From the NCBI GenBank assembly GCA_002224055.1, contig AZLU01000009.1, positions 62,001 through 126,000 on the forward strand: a stretch of 64,000 nucleotides of DNA, given 5' to 3'. Under the pieces are notes generated by a model. That model did no database searches, was not told the origin of the DNA, and was given only the letters and a program-made list of their open reading frames with translations. Positions 51,656-60,959 of this stretch are shown here, piece by piece. A program made the translations under genes and the position numbers. The first letter of the stretch is position 1. Each line of letters begins with the position of its first letter. The stretch is from Pezizomycotina sp. ARF18. Taxonomy: Eukaryota > Ascomycota.

Positions 51656-53348
51656 GGTTAATGCTAATCTGAGGTATGGTAATATCGGAGCGGAATGACC
51701 GAAACTAACAGAAATTCTCAGAGTATAAAATAATCTGAGGTTAGTAGTACCTTCAAGGTTCAATCATCGCAATTTACCGGAACGGCACGCCCTGTTAGCC
51801 CTAAAGGTTTTCATATTATTCTAAACGACAGGTGCGCAACTGAGTGACTCGAATTACCCATGGGTGCGATGGCCTTTCCGTTTAGATTCAAGTTTCAGGA
51901 ACGAAACTTCCATATAATGATGAAGATATCGATCCTAAACTCAATATATGCATAGTATGCTCACCGGCGATATACGATATATAGAAGCTACAACCTAAGT
52001 CAATATCGCAATTTCGTGAAAAGCGGAAGGTAAAATGAGATTCCAACATAAAGATCGTCAGTCTTTCCACCTCCAAACGGCCAGCCAGATTTACCCCACG
52101 GAGATGGGTATACATTTCTATGGTTTCGTCTCCAAAGAGCCCTGACTTAAAGATGGGTCAGTATTAAAACATGGGGGTTTTCTTTTTTTGAAGCGCTGCG
52201 ATTAAATCGATGGGTATTGGGTAGTAGTTCGTTGTCGGAGTCTAGAAACTATCATCTCTCCGCAGAATCCTAAGGGGCATCCGTGACAACGAGTATTAGA
52301 CAGCAGCAAGAACTTCGATAAACTACGACCGTACTCTCGCCGGCGTAATTATGTTTCCATAAGTTGAAAGCAATTGTGCGTAGGGAAAGCGGGGGTTTCA
52401 GCTACACACTTTACCGAATCTCAGCTGAAATATCGCCGGACGTGCGTCAAAACTGGTGCATCCATACCGCTTTTGCGACCACCTTCGTCGCAAATACTAT
52501 CAAAATTTCAGTTCCAAGATGGCTGATTATAAAGTGGCTTTACTTTGAAACCACCTACTTAAATCAAGATCAAGGAAACATCTTAATGAACACAAAACCT
52601 GGACACGCCGATCCAGTGGCAAGTGTGCCGACTGATCGTAAGATCCCACCAAAGACAATAATCGACCGGAATATCCATTGCCTTGGCCGGCTGCCTCGCG
52701 TATCTCGCAAGACATTTGCCAGTAAAAAGTATAACGGCCTGATGTGCACTTTGGTGCCCATTCGTTAACTATTGGAACGGAACTTTTTTCGCATTTGGAA
52801 ACTTGAACAGACTCTAGATCTCGTGTTTACGTAGTCATATACCAGTAGGAGAACGCCGAAAAGCCCCTTTCTTTAATTCAAGATGTGGGGTCTTCATTAT
52901 CTCGCTCCGTCTCTTGTCTTACTTACCCTTATATTAAGACGAACGACTCGGAAAGAAAACTTGAAACTCCAAAATCTGGAGCTCCCCTGAAGAAATGTTG
53001 TTCGAACGGCCAGTCGTTCCGTCGAATGACTAAAGACTAGTTCACGATATTCATAGGCTAGATTAGCAAACTGGTCCCTCAAAAGGCCCCCACAGTGGCG
53101 TTTCCTCGCTTGTACGAGCAGTCGGAGACATCATACGAGTGTATCAGTCTCGCAGTTCATTTGTTCGCTGGACCCTACCAGAGTTTCATTGTTGAGAACC
53201 ATCAAGGATATCTTTCAATCGCACGACAAGATCAAGCGAGAGTTCTTTTATAAAAAGGTAGTACAGGAACTCCACCGCTCGACGACTTAAGTTTTGTCTC
53301 GCTCTCTTCCGGAGAAATCGTTACCTCGCCAGACTTGATGATCAAACA
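51656..53348. other. Intergenic, nothing recognised
   Basis: A plus ORF of 134 aa at 52364-52768 and overlapping minus ORFs are present without recognisable features. Confidence 0.4.
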
Positions 53349-54955
53349 ATGTCTCTCGCTCCAGCAAAAGTTGCGTGGCCCATGGACAGGGCTACGGATA
53401 GCCTCATCGGTATGGGGTTTACCATCGTGACCGTCGGCGGCATGCCGCACCTCACGATGCCAGACCTCGTCGATGCTCTCTTACAGCATAACGAAACATT
53501 TATCAACGACACCATCGCAAAATACATACCGGCAGATATAGCTCCCATCATAGTCTTACATGAACTTCAAAGAGTGATCCCTCAGCTTCCTACCGATTCT
53601 ATCACTAGAAAGATGACGATATTCTATATCGCTCTCATTTTACCAACGATAGCTGTTGTGGCAGCGAGATTTATGCAAGGAAATATATTATGCCGAAGCA
53701 GATTAGGAGGGAAGACTGGGCTTGTCTGGTGGCACTAGTAAGTAATAAGATTGCTTTAACAGACGGGACTTACTCTAACGCCTTTTGTGCCCTCCTAGAT
53801 CTTTTGCGTTATGATGAGCGGTGCTCTGTGGGCTCAGAACGTTTTTGGTCACGCTGGAAATCATGTATGGACCTTATCCTTCAAAGAGATCCGTGACCTA
53901 GTAAGGGTATGTAGACAATCTCTCAATCCAATTACTATAGTCATTTCATTGAAGGGAGAATCCCTGTAGTGTATCACCGGTCTGCAAGTAGTCTTCGTCA
54001 CAACACATCTCATGGTGAAATCCGCCTTCCTGGTCTTCTATTACCGCCTCTCTCCTTCCCCAGGTCACAAGCGCGCCTGCCACGTTGTCGCCATCTACAT
54101 TGTCATGCTCTTCTTGACAGGCTTGTTCGTGGATATATTCCAATGTAACCCGGTAGACTCGTGGAATCACCTCGCTACGGCAAAATGCATCAAAAGGCTT
54201 CAGTGGCAAGAAGCACAGGGCTCCCTATTCGTCGTCGCGGATTTCGCGATACTTTTTCTGCCACTTCCGGCCGTTTATACGTTGAAACTAAGGCTCCGGG
54301 AGAAATCATGTTGATTGGTATGTTTGGGCTGGGCGGATTGTAAGTGCTCATAACAATTTTTCCTTCCTTTCTGTGTCACAAACACCGGAACTTACCGGTT
54401 ATTCCGCTGCGTAGCATATCTATCACCTCAATCATCCGCATAATCTCACTCCGCCAATGGCTCGAGGGCAGCGACTTCAGCTTCGGTATATTATGGCACG
54501 CCAAGTGGCTCGTCGTCGAGCTGGACCTCGCCGTCGTAGTCATGTGTGCGCCAGCAATAAAAGTAATCCTGTTCCACCACGCCCCGCAGATAGCCGGCTC
54601 ACGATCACGGCCGAGATCGCACGGACCAACGGATGACAGCAGCGGCAGTGGAAGGATAAGAGGAAGGAGGTCAAGGGGTAGAGGTGACGGTCGCGGTATC
54701 CGCGTCGGAAGCGATACGATGCTCTCTGACGCTTACTGGAAAACGAGCGTCGTAGCCGACTGTGAAACGGCTAGTAAGGAGGATCACGACGTGATTAAGG
54801 GTTCAGAGTTGCAGGAGGTCAGGAATGTAGGATCGAATGAGCCGGAATCGGATATCCATATAGTGCCTGGAATGGTGGTGACGGTTCATAAGGACTTTGA
54901 CGTTGAGGTCGGGCCCAGGAGCGTCACGGATTCGGCGTGGCAAAGAGTAAATTGA
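53349..54955 (+). CDS. Pth11-like integral membrane protein with extended N-terminus, frame-broken
   Basis: The ATG at 53349 opens a soluble N-terminus (MSLAPAKVAWPMDRATDSLI, then LTMPDLVDALLQHNETFIND) followed by span 1 (MTIFYIALILPTIAVVAARF) and REDWACLVAL. Intron 1 (about 53740-53800) precedes MMSGALWAQNVFGHAGNHVW, and intron 2 (GTATGTAGAC donor, CTGTAG acceptor, about 53909-53970) precedes GLQVVFVTTHLMVKSAFLVF, then YYRLSP, then HVVAIYIVMLFLTGLFVDIF, then QCNPVDSW, the conserved Cys-x-Pro block. SLFVVADFAILFLPLPAVYT, then EKIMLIGMFGLGG, then WHAKWLVVELDLAVVVMCAP complete the spans. The tail is Ser/Gly/Arg-rich and ends at 54955. It belongs to the fungal rhodopsin-fold (Pth11-like) family. 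About four frame changes; the last exon is largely open. Confidence 0.78.
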
Positions 54956-55753
54956 CCCCTTGAGGACGGGATGAAAAGAGGAAGGGGAGAAGCGGGACTT
55001 ATACCGCACATGCCTTTGCTCTTCATCGTGTACTTGGACATTATGATCTGTGTGTACGTTTCGGTGAATATTTAGGTTTAGAGGTGATGTTCGGCATTCT
55101 GTGTAATGTATAATCTTAATAATCTGTACGGAATCCAGACATCACGATGGGTTTTTTCCAGTGCACTAAAATCTACTTCTCCTGTGAAAGACTGCCTCCT
55201 GGGCCAATATTAGAAGCTTAAATTGAACATCATATATTGATTCGTCTTCTAAACGGTGCGCAAAGTGTACACACAGGAGAGCAACGCGATGTTACGTGAA
55301 CATTGCGTTAATGGGAGCTTGACATACATAGCATGAGATCTCGCCAGTTAGACCAGCGCACGGTCCAGTAAGTGGACCGTGATTTACGATCTTATGAAGC
55401 CTGGATTCAAAGGCGATGAAAACGGGACTTACTAAATCCTGCCACCGCTACGTCTGGATCTGCTTTCGGTGCCTGAACCAACATCACTGAACTCAGGCTT
55501 GTGGCCACTTCCAGGCTGCCTGCTTTCGGATACAAAACAAAAACTGACGAGGATATATATACCGTAGCATTCCAGTTCTTCTACTCCTGTGCAAAGCTTT
55601 CAAAATTAAATGGCTGAAAATCCATTTTTCACTCGTTTTCATTCAAAAGAAATTTCGTCTCTGTAATATCCTTTCATTCCTTCGGATACCATTATATTGT
55701 TTGTTTTCGCTCTGTCCGAATTTCCGTTGTTTCGTCTTATCGTCTTTTCCACA
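54956..55753. other. Intergenic
   Basis: No gene is seen. It holds the perfect hairpin at 55359-55381, listed separately. Confidence 0.5.
55359..55381. promoter_or_regulatory. Perfect 9-bp hairpin with 5-base loop
   Basis: CACGGTCCA and TGGACCGTG flank GTAAG. It lies about 370 bases upstream of the Ser/Thr-rich secreted protein. The facing CGG/CCG triplets would suit a dimeric Zn2Cys6 regulator, or it may be an RNA hairpin. The role is not shown. Confidence 0.45.
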
Positions 55754-56893
55754 ATGCGTTCCTTCCGTCTCCAACTGCTCTTGGCTCTCGCCTCCAGACT
55801 ACCGTCGTTATGCACTTGCCGATTATCCTCCTCCTCTACACCATCCATGGACAACGGCTCCTTTACCGCCGTTTCAGAGTCGAATTCGCCTTTTACGCCT
55901 TTTACAAGACCCATACCTTCATCCGAATTAAGGGCTTTGTTTACAGACAACGACGTAGAGATATTAACTTCTACCCTTTCCTTTACGACGACAGTCACGC
56001 GAACCCGGTCGGATAGCACGACCATTCCGACAACTGGGACAGAAGATGATGACTCTTCGTCAAGTCCGTTTCCAACATCTACTAGCGACTCTGTACTAGC
56101 GTCGTCTCCAATATCTGCTAGTAGGTCATCAGCACCTTCGAGTCTGATGCCGGATTCGGACTCTAATGATGAGGAATTTACGCCCCCAGGGAATTTCGAC
56201 CTATTCGTACCAGACACGCCGGTTGGTAAGGAACCGTTGGGCGAAGATCAGATAAAGTCGGGCCTTAGTAACAACAACATCGCTACGCCCGCAGAATTCC
56301 AAGCCGAGGATTTAACAACAACTGGCAACCATCCTCCGCGCAGGAAGTAACCGCAGACCAAACCAGCGAAGAAAATACGATGGCCGCAAAGCCGATACAG
56401 GTAGAAGTTAGTATTCCGAACGGCGAAGGCCTGTCCGCCCAGAACATTATTATAAACATCAATCCGGCGGTATTAGGTACTAGCAGCCCAGTGCAAGTAT
56501 CGATGGAACCCAGTCCTGAGTCGACCGACGGGCACCGAAGCTCCGGAAGGCACTGAAACTCCCGCCAAAGAGGCAGCGGAAGCTACCGCAACTGAGAGCA
56601 CGGAGGAATCCACGGAAAGTACCGCAACGGAGAGCACCGCCGAAGAAACGACGACTGGTAGCATGGCTGAAGCGACTTCTACAAACACTCCGTCGTCACG
56701 TTCGAAGAGTAGCGTGATGGTGCCGACTGCAACGGTGAAGACGGTTACAACGTTGGGATCTTCAGAGGCTCTGGCATCGCAAATTAAAGCAAGTTTCGCA
56801 GCCGCAGCGGAGACGATCCCAAGACCGCGAAGCTGGCAGCTCGGGAAAGGATTGCTTGCAGTTGTGATAAATGGCGGGGTTCAGCCGAGATAA
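55754..56893 (+). CDS. Secreted Ser/Thr-rich protein
   Basis: The ATG at 55754 gives a signal peptide (MRSFRLQLLLALASRLPSL). The first 199 codons are intact to 56350 and are very rich in Ser, Thr and Asp (SSSTPSMDNGSF, then TSTSDSVLASSPISASRSSA), typical of O-glycosylated fungal wall or secreted proteins. Coding continues in other frames: QVEVSIPNGEGLSAQNIIIN, then EGTETPAKEAAEATATESTE (acidic Thr/Glu repeats), and then an intact segment from 56663 (MAEATSTNTPSSRSKSSVMV) to the stop at 56893, ending LLAVVINGGVQPR. I see no GPI-anchor signal and no catalytic domain. An upstream in-frame ATG at 55697 would hide the signal peptide, so I prefer 55754. Two or three small indels divide the ORF. Confidence 0.62.
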
Positions 56894-57996
56894 CCAAAAA
56901 AAAAATAGAAAATAAAAAAGTCTGTATAATTCGCAAATCAAATTGAAGTAAATGAGCAAATACCAAATAATTTAACGAACGCAAAAGTTCCCGTTTCCCA
57001 ATGTGTTTAAATTTCATTTCTCTGAGCATCGAAAGATTTCCTCTCCTACTTACTCTTCCGCCCTACCGTGTTACGATTAATATCCAATGGCGAGGGTATG
57101 TAACGCTCAGCTATTACACGCTGAGGGGGTTACATCTCATGATATCATGAGATCATGATGCATATCCCTCGAGGAAGAAGGGAGCGATTAAATGGGCAAG
57201 AAAAAAATTATCCGCCGTGTGTAAAATAAATTGGAGAGCGCACGAGCTCTCTTAGTCCCAGCGGTAAAAGCCTGACGATCACCTAGGCATTTTCTAACCA
57301 AGCTCTTAAAAATCGGACCGCACTTGCAGATATAAATGAAATATTCAACCTCTACGGGCGTACAGTATTTTTTTTTTTTTTTCTTCTTTGACGCTTTCCC
57401 AGCCATGGCGTAATCTTAATTTTATGGGCGAGGGGAACAACTTACAAGGTGGGAAACTTGGGACCAGGCGGAGTCCGTTTATCCACTTATCGTTGCGTTC
57501 TATTTGGTCAGGACTATTTTTGCCAATTTGAAACATCGTGGCCCGAAGCGCCGGCGATTTTCGTGACGATTGGCTGGCGAGCAGTTTGCTCTTCGGCCCT
57601 CCACCGCACCAACCGGATCAGGAACTTCACAACCTGGCTTTCGAAACGTTGAACCACTCGAGCCAACTCGCTTCAGCCCAAAAGGAAAAAACCCTCCACA
57701 ATCAAACAAAAAGAGCGTATATTAATATAAATTGGAATCACAGGTCCAATAGAAGACCAGAAGGTTGGAAGGATCCGTGGGATTTCATAGAATTGATTAG
57801 AATGATTTGAGAAATCTCGTACCTTTTTAATTGCCCCTGTATCCCCCCGTTTCCAATCCGATTTTTTCCTATCTTGAAATCTTGTTTCTCCTTCCAAAAT
57901 AGAAGACGATCCAGGGATAAACACACGATAATAATTTTGACAGCTCCCCCTTATAAAACAAATTTCGATTCGCGAGTAAACGAAAATATCAAGGAA
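56894..57996. other. Intergenic with strong dyad symmetry
   Basis: Contains the dyad block 57100-57153 (listed separately) and a T15 run at 57368-57382. Short ORFs are not convincing. Confidence 0.5.
57100..57153. repeat. Adjacent imperfect hairpin and perfect 20-bp palindrome
   Basis: 57100-57133 folds as GTAAC...CTCAGC with GCTGAG...GTTAC around an 8-base centre. Immediately after, 57134-57153 is the perfect palindrome ATCTCATGATATCATGAGAT. Two dyads side by side are unusual; this could be a small inverted-repeat element remnant or a paired protein-binding site. Confidence 0.6.
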
Positions 57997-59268
57997 ATGA
58001 CAACTTACCAACCGTACATCGCCACCCATAATTCATTTTGGACGAAGATAAAGAAGTTAGATAAAAGCCCTCCGAAGGACTCGGTACCGAGAGGGATATA
58101 TTGCCAGACTCCTACGCCAACCTCGTCGCGGCCGGGAACAAGCGCGAGTCTGCATAGGCCGAGTCACGACAAGGCAAATCATTCCCAGACTTCGCTATCA
58201 TCGTCGTCGCGAATGAGCCGTTCACGGTCGCAATCCCAGACCTCTTTGGCGTCAGGTGGAGGGCGAAGGGCAGCCTTAGACCACGCGACGTCAAACAGAA
58301 AGCTCACGCTCTTTCCTGCCGCGCAGTCCACAAGCGTGTTTCCTTCCGCAGCAGCAGTGCCACATAGCAGGACACCGCGCGCATCGGAGGATACAGTCGC
58401 GACGAATGCCTCCTCGAAATGCTCCTCCGAGCATAACCCTCATTACTACCACGAAACCGCCATCCCCGACGTCCCCACTGTCTCCCCAATCCATTCCCTC
58501 CCGCCGTCGCCAATCGAAAGTGATGTGATATTACCAGACTACACCCTCGACTTCTTCCTCGAAAACAACCCTCCGGGCGTGAAAGCAGACTTTCTCGTGT
58601 TTCGGTCGCGATACCGTCTGCGTTCCGACCACTCGACGACACAAGAAGGCTCGCTGCCTGCTGGGACTGATCCTCGTCTTTGGGAATCAAATGGCATCGT
58701 TGGCCACAAGTACGAGGTAACCCCTTACGGTACACTAATATATCATGGGCCCTTCTCCGAATCAGCGCAAACACGCGCCTCAATGGCCGACGCGTGGGGA
58801 AGTCGCAACAGCGCGATAAACAGCGTGAAAGACCCTAACTCGGGCAGATACACGATCCACGAAGCGGGAGAGGACTTCTATCCACAGGAGATTCCCGTGA
58901 GATGCAAAGCTATCAGCCTCGATCTGAAGAAAGATTTATACAAAAATCTTACCGGAACATGGACGAGGTTATGGGGAAAGACGACTTACACTTGTGCACC
59001 TGAGGATAGAGCTGTGATAACGACTACACCGTCTAGTGCTAGGCTGAAAGTTTTCACGGATCTATCATCGCAGTCGCACGGTCAGCAGTCGAACGGCGCG
59101 AGGAGCGTTAGGATATATTGTAGCTTTGCCTGGTTGGTAGCTACCATAGTCGCAAAGGGCAACATCGAACCGAAGGACGTGGGGAAATATATATACCTCG
59201 ACAAGTATGTTTCGTACGATCGAAGCGGTAACGGAGTGGAGCGCCTGTCTGGACTATCCCTCTCATAA
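57997..59268 (+). CDS. Conserved-looking unknown protein, intact
   Basis: An uninterrupted ORF. I take the ATG at 57997 (MTTYQPYIATHNSFWTKIKK) because the 41 upstream codons from 57874 are basic and leader-like; the long form gives 464 residues and this form 423. The first third is disordered and Ser-rich (SQTSLSSSSRMSRSRSQSQT). The folded part has DYTLDFFLENNPPGVKADFL, then SNGIVGHKYEVTPYGTLIYH, then FYPQEIPVRCKAISLDLKKD. It ends with ARSVRIYCSFAWLVATIVAK, a moderately hydrophobic stretch, then DVGKYIYLDKYVSYDRSGN. I do not recognise the domain. It has no signal peptide and no intron. It is one of the few undamaged genes here. Confidence 0.72.
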   Translation: MTTYQPYIATHNSFWTKIKKLDKSPPKDSVPRGIYCQTPTPTSSRPGTSASLHRPSHDKANHSQTSLSSSSRMSRSRSQSQTSLASGGGRRAALDHATSNRKLTLFPAAQSTSVFPSAAAVPHSRTPRASEDTVATNASSKCSSEHNPHYYHETAIPDVPTVSPIHSLPPSPIESDVILPDYTLDFFLENNPPGVKADFLVFRSRYRLRSDHSTTQEGSLPAGTDPRLWESNGIVGHKYEVTPYGTLIYHGPFSESAQTRASMADAWGSRNSAINSVKDPNSGRYTIHEAGEDFYPQEIPVRCKAISLDLKKDLYKNLTGTWTRLWGKTTYTCAPEDRAVITTTPSSARLKVFTDLSSQSHGQQSNGARSVRIYCSFAWLVATIVAKGNIEPKDVGKYIYLDKYVSYDRSGNGVERLSGLSLS

Positions 59269-60959
59269 GATTGAGGATACCGCCTGGTAGGAATGATTGG
59301 AACTCGAAGGATGGCGGGTGATGTACACCGAGAGAAAAGGCATGGAGGTCCTCGTCGGTTGAATAGTAGGACAGTATACGATTTTTGACTGGGCATTGTT
59401 CCTTATGTCCTGTAATCTATGTATGCGTATGGTTATATACCCTTATTTACCAGCGTTTTCGTCTTTCCTTTGTATTTCATATTCGGTGGCCATCGTCTGT
59501 TTGCATTGTATCTGGCTATATTGTTTTGTATTGTTTATATTCTTAATATGATGTGCTCTTGCAATTCTCTTGAAGGTGTAGTCTAAGGGTAATGAAAGTT
59601 GTGATCATGGTCCTAAGATCCGATGAGAATAGTGCAGGGGATGATAACCTATGAAGTCGTACACCAAACATCAGCCTATGGGGGAAAACCTTTGAGAAAT
59701 ATAAAGCAAGACACTACTTTCATGGCTTCTTCTGAAGGAGTCATTGTTAGCACGCTTTTCATATGAGAGAATAAATACCACAAGGTTCAGTGACGACTCG
59801 GAGGTAGCCTGTATCCTTTCTAGACGCTCCCGGCGCGTACTGAACGCGGTTATATGCTTTGAAGTCCGCGAGGCTTCGATGTCGTGCCAGCGAGCAACGT
59901 GTAAGAACCGCCATGAACGCGAGAAACGGTGTCGTCACACCTCTCGGTGGCTCTCTCGGGCGACCAGAAGGCCCTTGCTAGCTCCGATCATCATTGATTG
60001 GGATATTGTGTATATCATCTGAACAACCGAGGGGTTCTCGCAGCATTCCAGATAGAGAGACTAGTATTGAAGGGGGAGGGACTGATGATAGTGATCACAA
60101 TGGCGGTGGTGATGTTGATGTTGATGATGGCGATGACGATGGTTGGATGAAGGTTTGGGGTCAAGAAACAAGTTATAGTGTTTTGGGGGAGGGGTGAATT
60201 TAACCTTGTATCTCAACTAGGCAATAGCGACCCACTTTAAATAAATAAATAAATAAATAATAAATAAATCTCCAGGAAATATATTAAACCTCCTACTAGT
60301 CATCCATTCTGTCTATCTTTTCAACATTACGACTCATCTTTCGAAGCACCACGACATCGTCTGGATCGAAACGCGAGCATTCAACTGTTCACGGATGATA
60401 TCGAGGCTCATTTGAGGCTCATCTATCTTCAGGTTCACGTTGGCGTGTGTTTAGCGCCGGGCACTAAAGGTTCGCCAGGACGGGAAATCCGCGGATGACG
60501 CTGATTGGCAGCCGTGGCCCAGACGGCGAAAATCTGCAGGGAAGGAGCCCCCCGCTTTCAAAACGTGGCTGAGGCTCGAAATATTTTCTTAACATATAGG
60601 AGCAATTCGCATGGTGGCCTTTTTTGTATTTGGATCGATCACGAAATCCACACTAGAACGACCTCTACGTCCAGGACAAAATTCGCCATAGCCAGGACGT
60701 ACATAAAGTCCCTAGCGCCGGGAAAGAATACTTAATTACGGGCAGGCTGGAAGGACCTCAGCTTCAAGGAGCTTCCCACAAGAGGCACAGTATCCGGACG
60801 ACAGCATCCAGAGATCGCTCCCATTCGGTTCGACGGCTCGAAGGCGCAGACTTGAAGTTCCAGTTAGAAAGGGGACAAGGTTCCAAGTCCTCGTTGGAAT
60901 GCGGCAGCAATAACGAGGGACGAAAATATTCCCGTGGCGTCTGAGAGACGTTCGCACAA
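59269..60959. other. Intergenic with simple repeats
   Basis: No gene is recognised. A GATGTTGATG-type array lies at about 60095-60145 and an AAAT array at about 60239-60269. Confidence 0.55.
60239..60269. repeat. (AAAT)n microsatellite
   Basis: Seven to eight AAAT units with one interruption. Confidence 0.85.

Noticed and set aside
52364-52768. 134-codon plus-strand ORF after the transposon
   Set aside because: Composition is unlike the real genes here and no motif is recognised; two minus ORFs overlap it.
55639-56217. 192-codon minus-strand ORF
   Set aside because: Shadow of the plus-strand Ser/Thr-rich secreted protein, which has a signal peptide; the antisense frame is open because of the Ser/Thr/Asp codon bias.
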